A program made the translations under genes and the position numbers. Shown here one piece after another: positions 1-10,377 of a stretch of DNA of 64,000 nt; positions within the stretch are counted from its first letter, which is position 1; each line of letters opens with the position of its first letter. The notes under the pieces were generated by a model, which ran no database searches, had not been told where the DNA came from, and worked only from the letters and a program-made list of their open reading frames with translations. This DNA comes from Microplitis mediator (lineage: Eukaryota > Arthropoda > Insecta > Hymenoptera > Braconidae): contig NC_079977.1 in NCBI RefSeq assembly GCF_029852145.1, positions 4,239,879 through 4,303,878 of the forward strand. The letters are read 5' to 3'.

Positions 1-48
1 TTGTCATAACTAATATTTAGTTGTCAGGAGAAAATTTTTTTCTCAGTG
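1..48. mobile_element. Right end of a TIR element
   Basis: These 48 bases are identical to 44484-44531, the inner right end of the TIR element at 43.6-44.9 kb. They finish in the terminal motif TTTTTTTCTCAGTG. The body of this copy lies to the left, outside the window. Confidence 0.7.
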
Positions 49-124
49 TACTTAAATTATATAATAAAATAAGAGTAAAAATTTTTCTTCCTGTGAGAAC
101 TTACTTGAACTTCGAATGTCTGCG

Positions 125-1519
125 CTACTTCCTTAGCCCTTCCGGCATCGAAAGGTTTGGTGTGCATTTGATATGATGACGGCGCGCGCCATATGTAGAG
201 CTAAACTCTTTTTCACAGCGTGTACAGGTGTAGATATGCCCTTCGCATATTTTTTCATGCCTGGTTACTGCTGAGATTTCGGAGTAGCACAGCTTACATA
301 TATTGCAAAAGAAGCCACCTTTGAAGTGCTTCGTCCAAACATGGTGTTTTATTTTACAAGTTTTTTGACTTGTATTGCATTGAGAGCATTGATGTTTTCC
401 TCCTCCAAGGTTTAGAATTACATTGTCCCACTGGATGGCAGAAAATCTCACCTTATTATAAACTTGATAGTAATTTCCATTGCAGGGCATAGCAGGTACT
501 TTCAAGCCCATAATACCGACAGCCATGTTGTCTGGGTTCGAATATTCTGCTTTCCAATCATGGTTATCAATATAACCCTCACCATTGTAATCATCATAAC
601 CATCGCCATCTCTTACTGCATCATTGTCATTGCTGTCATTATCCTTATCATCTTTATTGTCACCAGCATTATCATTATTGACACCAGCATCATTATTGTT
701 GTTATTCTCATCATCATTATCATGGTCATCAGCAACATTATCATTATTATTACCATCATCATGATTCTTGTCATCGTGACGTTCGTCACTGTCGTGGTCG
801 CGGTTTGTTTGTACGTCTGTTTGTCGGTCTTGTCTGCCACTAGCCCTGTCGCGTACGTCTGTCTCGTTCTCACTGCCGGCACCCCCTTGAGACTCTCTCC
901 CAGTCGCAACGATTTGCTCAAGCTCAGCAATTTGCTGAGCCTGCTCAGTAATTAGCTTATTTAGCCTTGCATTCTCCTCAAATAGAAAAACGTTTTGTTT
1001 AACTATTTGAGCTTTCTGCTCGGCCAATAAAGCTTCTTGCTCAGCAAGCTCTGCTATTTTTAACTCAGCAGCCTGCAACTCTTCCTTCAATCTTTCATTT
1101 TCCCGATGGAGTCGCTCGGGCAAAGGGGAAGATTGAAGGCGTTGTTGCCCGTCTGGACGAGGAGAAAGCCTCAAAGATGGAACTATGGGGCTTCGCGAAT
1201 CTCCTGGCCGGTAACAAGGGTCTAGAGCGTTCGGTAGATTTGATAAAAAGCTTATTATTTCATTGCTATTCCCGTGATTTAACGAGCTAGCGGCGCAAAC
1301 AATCAAAAATACATTTCCAAATCCCGTATTGCTTTTAATTCTTTCTACTAATGGTTGAAAAAGACTTCTCTTTCCGAGGCTGTTATATCCGTTGCGTATG
1401 ATATCGGTAAAGCAACTCGAATTAGTCATGGTGAAGTGAGAATTTAGTCGTAAATTTTTTTTGCTGTTATCATCATACCGTTTTAGGTCAATCGCACCGG
1501 CGTTCTCGGTACCGGGCAT
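125..1519 (-). CDS. Unrecognised 464-aa coiled-coil, acidic, zinc-finger ORF
   Basis: A single ATG-initiated open frame of 464 codons. Residues ~1-135 have no recognisable domain. Residues ~138-205 form a strong coiled coil rich in E, L, A and Q. Residues ~210-310 are an almost pure D/N/E/R linker, encoded by ATC/ATT-type trinucleotide runs on the plus strand. The last ~90 residues hold three zinc-finger-like modules: C-x2-C-x11-H-x4-H, C-x2-C-x12-H-x3-C and C-x2-C-x12-H-x3-C. The two C2HC endings are atypical for classical C2H2 fingers. The architecture suggests a nuclear nucleic-acid-binding protein, which is inference. The stop codon lies about 20 bases before a good minus-strand donor (GTAAGT, ~98-103), so the 3' end may be alternatively spliced or the gene slightly decayed. 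I recognise no family. It could be a host gene or cargo of a large transposon. Confidence 0.55.
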   Translation of the reverse strand: MPGTENAGAIDLKRYDDNSKKNLRLNSHFTMTNSSCFTDIIRNGYNSLGKRSLFQPLVERIKSNTGFGNVFLIVCAASSLNHGNSNEIISFLSNLPNALDPCYRPGDSRSPIVPSLRLSPRPDGQQRLQSSPLPERLHRENERLKEELQAAELKIAELAEQEALLAEQKAQIVKQNVFLFEENARLNKLITEQAQQIAELEQIVATGRESQGGAGSENETDVRDRASGRQDRQTDVQTNRDHDSDERHDDKNHDDGNNNDNVADDHDNDDENNNNNDAGVNNDNAGDNKDDKDNDSNDNDAVRDGDGYDDYNGEGYIDNHDWKAEYSNPDNMAVGIMGLKVPAMPCNGNYYQVYNKVRFSAIQWDNVILNLGGGKHQCSQCNTSQKTCKIKHHVWTKHFKGGFFCNICKLCYSEISAVTRHEKICEGHIYTCTRCEKEFSSTYGARRHHIKCTPNLSMPEGLRK

Positions 1520-2160
1520 GTCTATTATAGTAATTACAATAATTATTTTTTTTTCGTTATTACTGTTGATTACTTAAAAGTTTTTTAATGTGTATAAAAT
1601 TTAAATATTTATTTATTTATTTATTTAACGCATTTCTGCAATTTACAAGTGATACATACAGATGCTTTGGATTATTTTCAATACATAGGTAAAAAGAAAA
1701 TTAGAAAATTACACTAGAATTATTGGCATATTAATACACTTAAATAATTTATATAATTATTAATTTTTCATAAGAGCTTTAACTGCTGACTTAAAATTGG
1801 TAAGAGTACCACCAAAATAATTTAAGTTTTCGGTGTGTTTATTCACCGTGTTTAGGAGTTTAAATTTGGGGCAATGTTTCACATAATTTTTCCCAGTGAT
1901 TAAATATGTATAAAAAATATATTTTAAATAGCTAACTTTTGGCCGATTTTTGAATTCTGCTTATAATATGTTAACAGGTTGCCTTTGACAAATTATGAAC
2001 AAGCAATTCTGTCGACCCCAATTTATCACGTTTCGTTATCAACCCTAATCTTGAGATAAATCGATCACGGAATCAAGATATTCTTGGGGAGGAGTTTAGG
2101 TTTTGAATAGGAGCTTCATAAAATCCATTCTCAATGAGTATCTACGTTAAAAAAGGAATA
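1520..2160. other. AT-rich spacer, nothing recognised
   Basis: Upstream of the zinc-finger ORF. It contains a short (ATTT)n run near 1610-1625 and no convincing gene or element boundary. Confidence 0.4.
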
Positions 2161-2737
2161 TACATTAGGGTGGGTTGAAAAAAAACTTTTTTTTTGTTTT
2201 TCTTAGCATGGGGGTAGAATTTGTACCTTATAAAAAAAAAAAAAGTTTTAAGAAAAAAAAAATTTTTTTACTCAACATTTTGGGGTGGCCCACTCGTTTT
2301 TAAAATAAATAATTGATCAAACGGGGTAGTCCCAACGAAAAAAATTACATGGTGTTCTAGAATCTGTAGGGTGTCCCCTTGAAAGTTAATTGAAAGTCAG
2401 AAGTTGAAAAAATTTTTTTCCTATTATTTTTGTAATTTAAGAAAAAAATCCAAAAATGAAAAGCATTTTCTTTTGAATTAAAATGAAAATGAAGTAAAAA
2501 AAAATCACATTCGACAATTATTAGATGTTTTCCACGATTTTGGACAAAAAAAAATTTTTTTCGTTGGAACTACCCCGTTTAATCAATTATTTATTTTAAA
2601 AACGAGTGGGCCACGTCAAAATGTTGAGTAAAAAAATTTTTTTTTTCTTGAAAATTTTTTTTTTTTATAAGGTACAAATTCTACCCCCATGCTAAGAAAA
2701 ACAAAAAAAAAGTTTTTTTTTCAACCCACCCTAATAT
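2161..2737. mobile_element. Fold-back (long inverted repeat) element A
   Basis: Left end ATTAGGGTGGGTTG and right end CAACCCACCCTAAT are reverse complements. The arms run inward for about 185 bp; for example, AACGGGGTAG near 2320 pairs with CTACCCCGTT near 2570. The central loop is ~195 bp. Flanking TATA-type bases look like a target site. No coding capacity. Confidence 0.8.
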
Positions 2738-2818
2738 ACATGCCAAATTTCAAGTCAATAGAACCTGTAGTTTCGGAGATCTCGTAATGAATGACGGGTA
2801 TTTCGCTTATATATATAT

Positions 2819-3711
2819 ATATTAGGGTGGCGCAAAAAAACCGACTATTTTTTTTTTCCATCTCGCATGAAAATTTTTTGGTTTACGATGTTTTAAGAAG
2901 CCTCTCCACAAATCAGCTCGATAAAAAATTTTTAAGAGGTCGCTCACGAATTTTAAAAATATCAGAAATGATCGAAATTCGGATTTTTATTGAAAAATTT
3001 TTTTTTTTTTCGTGGCAGCAATAGTTTATATTTGTGAAATCATGACTATGCTGAAAATTTCAGCCCAAAATTTAAATATTTAAACGGCGCTCAAGAATTT
3101 CGAATGTTTCCGAGCGCAGTCTCTTGGACGTTTTTGAGCAACCCTTAAATATTAATAATGAAGCTTCTCGATTTTTTCACCATCAATTTGCATGACAATG
3201 AATGAAAATATAACCCGAGAAATAGAAATAATAAGTTATTTACATACTTTTTTATTTTTTAATCCAATTTGTAGGTTTTTTTGCTTATTCAAAACTGACC
3301 GAATTTCATTGTTTAAGACTGTTCTGGATATTTTTGGTTATGCAAAAGTTATATTTAAGTGAAATGACAATAATTGAGTTATAAAAACTAATTCAAACTA
3401 TTAGTTACATATTATCAGTTAATATTCGAAATTCTTGAGCGCCGTTTAAATATTTAAAATTTAGGCTGAAATTTTCAGCATAGTCATGATTTCACAAATA
3501 TAAACTATTGCTGCCACGAGAAAAAAAACATTTTTTAATAAAAATCCGAATTTCGATCATTTGTGATATTTTCAAAATTCGTGAGCAACCTCTTAAAAAT
3601 TTTTTATTGAGCTGATTTGTGGAGAGGCTTCTTAAAACATTGTAAACCAACAAATTTTCATGCGAGATGGAAAAAAAAAAATAGTCGGATTTTTTGCGCC
3701 ACCCTAATATA
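2819..3711. mobile_element. Fold-back element B
   Basis: A second inverted repeat with TATTAGGGTGGCGC/GCGCCACCCTAATA ends. The arms are about 285 bp (2819-~3105 and ~3425-3711) around a ~320-bp loop. The terminal TTAGGGTG motif is shared with element A and with 30196-30672, so these belong to one family with different interiors. The open frames inside are by-products of the arms. Confidence 0.85.
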
Positions 3712-3830
3712 TATATTAGATCGATTAAAAAAAAATCGAGTAATTTTTTTATCAAGAACACACACTCAAAAGTTTCAGTAGAATAAAAGAAGACGCCAGT
3801 TAAAATTTGAGCCCTTAACATTAATATTAA

Positions 3831-4319
3831 CCCTTTAGAGTCTGACCTTGAAATCCCACTCTTCGAACTGGCGGAGCCCGATAGAATTAGAAAGAGCGCG
3901 AAGCAAATGTGACAGGGCCGTATTATAAGAGAAAAAATTTCACCTAAGCGGGAATTAAAAATTATTTTATTTTTTATTTTTAATTTATTAAATAATAAAT
4001 ATCAAAGGACTTAAATACAAAGTAAGAACAACATTTGGTTTCATTATAAATATAATTAAGTAATATTGCAATTACCTAAAAATGTATCAAATTTTTTTAA
4101 TTTTTCTAACCTTACTTTCGGAGACTATTTCCGCACGTCAACAATACTAACTACGGCACTGTCGATGAACGCAGCGCGAGATTCAAACGAGTGGAAGGGT
4201 ACTCACAGGCACACTACTACTCTCACATGTCACTCATACATGCTCACGGGACTCTACGATTCGCGCTCTCCCCACTAGTCTCACACAGAGACGTTTCGAG
4301 ATCCTCTGACTCTAAAGGG
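3831..4319. mobile_element. piggyBac-type MITE with TTAA target duplication
   Basis: The sequence starts CCCTTTAGAGTCTGA, ends TCTGACTCTAAAGGG, and has TTAA at both sides (3827-3830 and 4320-4323). A TTAA target and a CCC(T)TT(A) terminus are the hallmarks of piggyBac-type elements (established knowledge). It is 489 bp with no transposase, so non-autonomous. The interior is noticeably more GC-rich than its surroundings. Confidence 0.85.
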
Positions 4320-4320
4320 T

Positions 4321-5585
4321 TAATTTATAATAATAAAATTAAAATTTAACACAAAAAAATAATATAATTTTAAGTTTAATAATTTGGCGCAGTCTTTTAA
4401 TGCGTTGATGACAATTGCATTTGAAATAAAATAAAATACATATATATATAGCAATTGACAATTTCATCATTATCGATTTATCGAAAATATTAAAATTTTA
4501 TTCTACTAATTTTTGATTAATAAAATATTTTTTTTTTGTCACTCTAATAATTAAATTTTTTTTCAAGAAATTGTTAATGTAAATATAAATAATCTTGAAA
4601 AATGTATGAAATAATTATGTATTAAATGTATTAGAGTGAACTTTTACTTTCATAAACACATGAACGTGGTAATTTTTTTTTTTTTTTAATACTTTATATT
4701 AATTTATAATAATAAAATTTAAATTTAACACAAGAAAATAATATAATTTTAAGTTAAATAATTTGGCGCAGTCTTCTAATGCGTTGATAATAATTGCATT
4801 TGAAATACAATAAAATACATATATATATAACAATTGACAATTTCATCATTATCGATTTATCGAAAATATTAAAATTGTATTCTACTAATTTTTGATTAAT
4901 AAAATGTGTTTTTTTTTTGTCACTCTAATAACTAAATATTCTTTCAAAAAATTGTTAATGTAAATATAAATAATCTTGAAAAATGTATGAAATAATTATA
5001 TATTAAATGTATTAAAGTGAACTTTTACTTCCATAAACACATGGACGTGGTAATTTTTTTTTTCTAATACTTTATATTAATTTATAATAATAAAATTAAA
5101 ATTTAACACAAGAAAATAATATAATTTTGAGTTAAATAATTTGGCGCAGTCTTTTAATGCGTTGATGATAATTGCATTTGAAATAAAATAAAATACATAT
5201 ATATATAGCAATTGACAATTTCATCATTATCGATTTATCGAAAATATTAAAATTTTATTCTACTAATTTTTGATTAATAAAATATTTTTTTTTTTGTCAC
5301 TCTAATAATTAAATATTTTTTCAAAAAATTGTTATTGTGAATATAAATAATCTTGAAAAATGTATGAAATAATTATATATTAAATGTATTAAAGTGAACT
5401 TTTACTTCCATAAACACATGGACGTGGTAATTTTTTTTTTTTAATACCTTATATTAATTTATTATAATAAAATTGAAATTTAACACAAGCAAATATTATA
5501 ATTTTGAGTTAAATAATTTGGCGCAGTCTTTGAATGCGTTGATGATAATTGCATTTGGAATAAAATAAAATATATATATATATAT
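4321..5585. repeat. ~378-bp tandem repeat, about 3.3 copies
   Basis: The landmark TTTGGCGCAGTCTT recurs at 4383, 4762, 5140 and 5517, giving periods of 379, 378 and 377 bp. Copies are near-identical over their full length, including a (TA)n tract and the word TCATCATTATCGATTTATCG. The last copy breaks off at the start of the LTR-like unit. Confidence 0.9.
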
Positions 5586-5781
5586 ATATTGTAACGAGGT
5601 TTATAATACCTCATTATCATACCATGATAATAGACGGTTACCAAGGGTAATTACCTCATGTTATCTGGTTTACCCGCTCTAGTATTATTTAACTATTATT
5701 ATTATTTCATAATTCCTCTCCATCCACGTTTAAATGGAAGGGATGCGCATCACGTCGACGCGTAAGCATCGACGTGAATCT

Positions 5782-5791
5782 ATAAAAAGGC
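5782..5791 (+). promoter_or_regulatory. TATA box of the LTR-like unit
   Basis: TATAAAAAGG is a canonical TATA box. It sits ~200 bp upstream of the hairpin array and would start transcription around 5810-5820 on the plus strand. Confidence 0.45.
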
Positions 5792-5978
5792 CTACGCGCC
5801 GATAATTATCAGTTCATATTTAATATTTTCTCATATACCCTTCATTATGTCTTTATATTTTCTCATATACCATTCATTATGTCTTTATAATAAACTTAGC
5901 TTACGTTTTAACCTTTTTTTATTTTTTAAAACTTTACCTGCTTATCTATTAGTTTCTAAGCATTGCTATTAGATAAGT

Positions 5979-6451
5979 CTAGCCAATAGCTTTGCTATGG
6001 ATGACGGAAACCCCGTAAGGATATACCTTGGTCTATCCTGTGTGATTACACACCTCCTAGCCTATAGCCTTGTACCTATAGAAGACGGAAACCCCGTAGG
6101 AATGCAATTACTGCATTCCCGTGTAAACCTGCTTGCACTCCCTAGCCTGTATCCTTTCGCTACAGAAGACGGAAACCCCGTGGGGATATACATTCCTATA
6201 TCCTCGTATGACTTTATCATACATCCTAGCCTGTATCCTTCCGCTACAGAAGACGGCAACCCCGTAGAGGTATTCCTTGGAGTGTCCTCGCGTGAGTTAT
6301 TCACACTTCCTAGCCTACAGCATTTTCCTGTAGAAGACGGCAACCCCGTAGAGGTGTGCCTTGCGCAGCCTCGTACGACCTTGGCCGTACACCATAACCT
6401 ATAGCATTTCCTATAGAAGACGGCAACCCCGTAATCCACCTTTTTGTGTGG
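5979..6451 (+). ncRNA. Tandem array of six structured RNA hairpin units
   Basis: Six ~84-nt units start at 5979, 6057, 6142, 6226, 6310 and 6394. Each has up to four hairpins. Stem A brackets the unit start, for example CTATAG/CTATAG (6062, 6076), CTGTA/TACAG (6231, 6245), CTACAG/CTGTAG (6315, 6328). Then comes a constant core GACGG(A/C)AACCCCGT that folds as ACGG/CCGT. Stem C varies: GGAATGCA/TGCATTCC (6099-6119), GGATATA/TATATCC (6184-6203), GAGG-TGTGC/GCGCA-CCTC (6351-6372). Stem D varies: GTGTG/CACAC (6040-6053), GTATGA/TCATAC (6206-6222), GTACG/CGTAC (6373-6390). Stem sequences change between units while pairing is kept, which points to selection on RNA structure. Unit six lacks C and D and runs into two other hairpins (6436-6451 and 6462-6489). 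Function unknown. Confidence 0.6.
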
Positions 6452-6461
6452 TTTTTAATCA

Positions 6462-6489
6462 ACAATTGTGACGCTTAGGTCACAATTGT
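6462..6489 (+). other. Perfect 11-bp hairpin after the array
   Basis: ACAATTGTGAC (6462-6472) pairs perfectly with GTCACAATTGT (6479-6489) around a 6-nt loop. No T-run follows directly, so a terminator reading is not supported. Confidence 0.6.
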
Positions 6490-6666
6490 CTCTTTTAATT
6501 ATTACCTGCTATTTTTCTCTACCTGCATCATTGAACCAGCTATTTATCGGTAAGTATAACAATTCCATTATTATTATAACTTCTTCAACCACTTGTGCTT
6601 ATCACTCTTTGGCTTGCTATGCAAATACCTGTAATCTAATTTCTTTTCTTATAATTTATAATGCCC

Positions 6667-8430
6667 CACACGGAAAAAAATGTGTAGTTAAATTTACTAC
6701 AAATGGAGTTCCATTTACTACACTGACTAGTAATATATAGGATAACTACACGTTTAGTAACAGTTACTAGTACACTGTGGTACACAACCTGTAGTACCAT
6801 TTACTACAGTAAGTAGTAATAAGAACTAGCTTTAAATAACCACTGTGGTTCATTTTACTCCACAACATAGTAGAATATATTTCATTCGTAATGTATTAAT
6901 TAAATATTTGTTAGTTAACGATCATTAGTTTTTATGATATTGAAAACGTTATAAAAATATAAAAATTAATCTTAGATTCTTCCGACTTACAGTATATCAA
7001 ATTAAAATGATATAAAAATGAATTTATTAATGAATAACTTAAAATAATAAGGACTCAAATTTCAAAAGCCTACTTTTTATCAATACCTGATAAGGATAAT
7101 TTTAAAAATATATTTGTAATCTATAAATTCTCGTATAAGCATAAACTTGGAATAATTAAGTATTAATTTTTATTAATAGAAAATATGAAAAACATCATTT
7201 TAAAAGTTATAATTCTAATAAATAACAAATACTCAATAGGCAATGATTTAAAAAATTGCATTAAAATCACGATTCACTGATAAGAGCATAGAAATAAAAT
7301 TTAATAGAAGAAGTTGTAGGTGAGGTAAGCAAAAGGAAGAATGACAGGTAATACAAAACAAATTTTTTTGTATTATATTTTTCATATAGGGAAAGGGGGG
7401 GGGGGGGGGCAAAAGGCGGTAGGGTAGGCAAAATGGGGTACCCCCAAAATTTGATAAAAAAAAATTTTATTTTTTAAATGGTTTTTAAACATTCCAAAAT
7501 CACTTCTGTAAATATAATTAAGCGTTACTTTGAATTTTTTTTGATAAACTTTTTCAAAAATCAATTGTCAGTTTAAAAATATTAATGACGTTTGTATTAT
7601 GATAAAAACTATTAAAAATTTTTTTTCTCCTTTTGTATCCAATAAACATGTAAAATATAATTTTTCTTCATGTAAATTACTTTAAAAAAAATTCAACTTA
7701 ATCAAATTCGTTTAAAATCCAGAAATTTTTTTTTTTTTACCTTTTTTAGGTACCCCACTTTGCCCGCAGAAATGAAAAAATTTTTTTTTCAACGGTAACT
7801 GAAAATTTCTTCTATTTACTTTGAATATCATTAAAAAAAAAAAGATTTAGCGTATTTGAGTCCTCGAAAACTTGGTATTTCCTTAAGTACCCCCTTTTGC
7901 CCCTCCCTTCCCTATATATTTATTTTAAATTATATATATCATAATTGCACGCCTCGATTTTTAATTATATATATAAATATTGTCAATTATATATATTATT
8001 ATTTATAATGTTTTATAATATTATTTATAATATTAAATACACTGACACAAGTTGAGGATACCCACAGAATGGAGTAAAAAAGTTGTAGGTGGCGCTGTTA
8101 TTTTCTTCTTTCGATCATTTTACCACACATTGGAGTAGATTGTACAAGTAATCTGGTATTGTATACTCCAAAAATAGTAACAGATACCAATTCATATAAA
8201 ATTGTGTGGTTCCCAAAACCACAAAATAAGTATTTTATACTACATTGAGTAGTTGTGGAAACTACAAAGTTTTACCACATTACAGTAGTAAGCAGAACTC
8301 CCATAGTAGTAAAATATCACGCACACTGTGGCTTATGTTACTACAGTTGTCATTGCGGCGACCACAAAGTGTAGTAAAATTTTTACTAGTTTGGTGTGGT
8401 AAATTCTACTCCAGCATTTTTTCCCGTGTG
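6667..8430. mobile_element. TIR element with GTAGT/ACTAC word array
   Basis: The ends CACACGGAAAAAAATG and CATTTTTTCCCGTGTG are inverted repeats. Both flanks are packed with words such as TTTACTAC, GTAGTAA and CCACACTGTGG that form local palindromes. It is ~1.76 kb with no transposase. A separate element is nested at 7387-7914. Confidence 0.7.
7387..7914. mobile_element. Nested G/C-tipped MITE
   Basis: Left end TATAGGGAAAGGGGG with GGGGCAAAAGG; right end CCCCTTTTGCCCCTCCC then TTCCCTATA. The ends are imperfect inverted repeats. Internal copies of GGGTACC / GGTACCCC and of TTTGCCC face each other. It is inserted inside the 6667-8430 element. Confidence 0.6.
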
Positions 8431-8449
8431 ATGTCTGTTACATTCGCTC

Positions 8450-10307
8450 CCCTGTGGAAAAGCTCTCATAAATTCTGATAAGATATTGAATATTTTTTAT
8501 GAGAATCTATGAGCTTCGAAAATATCTATGAGATTTAAAAAAATTCTCATATGAATTTTTATGAGAATCTATGAGTCAAAGCTTTTGATGTTTTCCTATC
8601 ATGATTTCCGTACTAGATTTTTAAAAGAATGAGTAAGATTTTTTAATTTATGAGATTTTGTGACTCGAATTCCGCCAACGATTATGAGATTCAATAAGTA
8701 CTTTCACTTCTATAAGATTGTTACAGTTTATTCTAATGTATTTTCAATAAGAATTGATCAGGCGAATATCGATGTTATAATACTTACAAAATCTCAATAA
8801 GATTATTTTTTTATACGAAATTTTCAGAATTTATAAGTTTTAGTAAGAGTTATCCTAGGAGATAATATCTTATTGAATATCATAAAATATTTGTCATATT
8901 TTATGAGAAAATATTTAACACATATTTCTTCGAAATTTTATGAGATTGAATCAGGAATCACATGGACAAATGCAGACCTTTTTCTCATAAAAATTTTATG
9001 AGAATTAGTAAGAAAATCTATAATCGAATTAACTTGTAAAAACTTAAAAGATTTAATTTTAATTTAAAAGCTATGTGATTTATGAGTTTTTGTAAGTTTT
9101 AGTTAGAAGGCTATTACTTATAAAATATTATGGAGTACTTATGAGATTTTATAAATAATTTCCATTCACATAAAATATTAATTTTATCAGATTCATTCAA
9201 AAATAATTGCTTAACTTCATTTTTTTTTTATAAGAATTTACACCAAAAATACTAATATTATCACTATTTCTTGTACTTTAAATATTTTAACTGTTCGGAG
9301 ATGAGTGAAAATATAAGTTTTTATGTGATTTTTTACAAACCCAGTAATCTATCTTGCCCCATTTTTTTTTTTTTTTTGGTGCAAGATACATTACTTTTTG
9401 TAGCGATATTGCATTTTTTTGGTTAAACAGAATAAAATTTCTCGGAACAAGTACTATTCTTTTCACGCAAGTTTTTTTGTATTCTCCGAACAAAATAACA
9501 AAAGTTGTTTAAGCCAAGAGAAAAAATTTCTCGGGAGAAAAGATCGATATGGAGAAGGGGAAAGTCACCGGTGCTAGGCAGCAGCAGCGGGAGTAGTTCA
9601 GTGCTCGCCACGAGATCGCGCCTACGATTTGTAGTGTCCCTGGTAAGACATTTATTTCAGAAGTGTTATATTCCAAATTTCAATACGATTTTATTCGAGT
9701 ACTCCTCTGTCATTTGACAGACCAACAAGTACCTGTTTGGGTTGTAGTATGGTGTATCCCATTATATATTATGACTTTAATATTTAATATTAATGTTTAC
9801 TTGAGTGATTTTTGATGAATAAATAAACGGACTCAATTTCATAGATTTTTCGTGAATAGATTGCTAAAGATTTTCCGCGTAAATACTCATACAAATATTC
9901 TTGAGTATACATAATAGAAATTTTTTGAATTCATGCTAAAAAATTTAATAATTTAGCATATAAACTATATGGAAAATAACTGTACTCACATTGATTAATC
10001 AGTATCAAATCTTTTATGATTACTTCAGAAATCGTCTCATACAATCTTATTCATTTCCAAAATCTACTCAATTGTAAACTTTACATTTTTCGAAAACTTA
10101 TAAATACTTATAATCACAATATTACAGCTTCTGTTTCTTATAGATTCTGATAATTTATATGAGAATTTTAAGAAAAAAATTTTTTTGATGCACCAGCTAT
10201 GAGAAAATAATTGTATCAGAAATTTTGAGATTTTTCGTGGACAAATACTGATCGTTTTCTCATAGCCAATTTTTTTTATGAGATTTTATAAGACCTTTTC
10301 CACAGGG
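8450..10307. mobile_element. TIR element with TCTCATAAAATTC word array
   Basis: The ends CCCTGTGGAAAAG and CTTTTCCACAGGG are perfect inverted repeats. The interior has dozens of variants of TATGAGAATCTATGAG / CTCATAAAATCTTATAAG. A GC-rich cassette (9550-9685) sits in the middle. It lies only 19 bp from the preceding element. No coding capacity. Confidence 0.75.
9550..9685 (+). repeat. GC-rich splice-donor cassette, copy 1
   Basis: Contains GGCAGCAGCAGCGGGAGTAG, then GTGCTCGCCACGAGATCGCG and GTGTCCCTG|GTAAGAC, followed by TTATTTCAGAA. It matches 37966-38089 and 44008-44112 over roughly 110-140 bp, although their surroundings are unrelated. One plus frame reads SSSGSSSVLATRSR up to the donor-like GTAAGA. 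Possibly a captured exon, a SINE-like unit or a regulatory module. Confidence 0.65.
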
Positions 10308-10377
10308 TCATCAACTTTTATCCTACTGTGTGAATCGAAGTTGCCGCTTTCCACCTCCGTCGAGGAGAAAAATAGTA

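Larger units (their letters stand above)
5591..6660 (+). mobile_element. LTR-like / retroelement-derived transcription unit
   Basis: The unit begins TGTAACGAGG right after a TA run. It contains a TATA box (TATAAAAAGG, ~5782), a duplicated ~35-bp segment (5828-5893) and an AATAAA-like signal (ATAATAAACTT, ~5888), then the hairpin array at 5979-6451. A splice-donor consensus (ATCG|GTAAGTATA, 6546-6555) follows. The upstream part also has hairpins, for example ATTATCAT/ATGATAAT at ~5612-5630 and CACGTCGA/TCGACGTG at ~5751-5776. A solo or broken LTR is my best reading. The right boundary is obscured by the element that starts at 6667, and no polymerase or gag is present. Confidence 0.45.

Noticed and set aside
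464..955. 163-codon plus frame opposite the zinc-finger ORF
   Set aside because: A shadow of the D/N-rich coding repeat on the other strand.
5997..6404. Repeat protein with EDGNPV units encoded by the hairpin array (135-codon plus ORF)
   Set aside because: The first five units keep frame because their spacing is a multiple of three, but the minus strand is equally open. Residues between the cores are not conserved while base pairing is. I favour RNA structure and leave the coding option to be tested.
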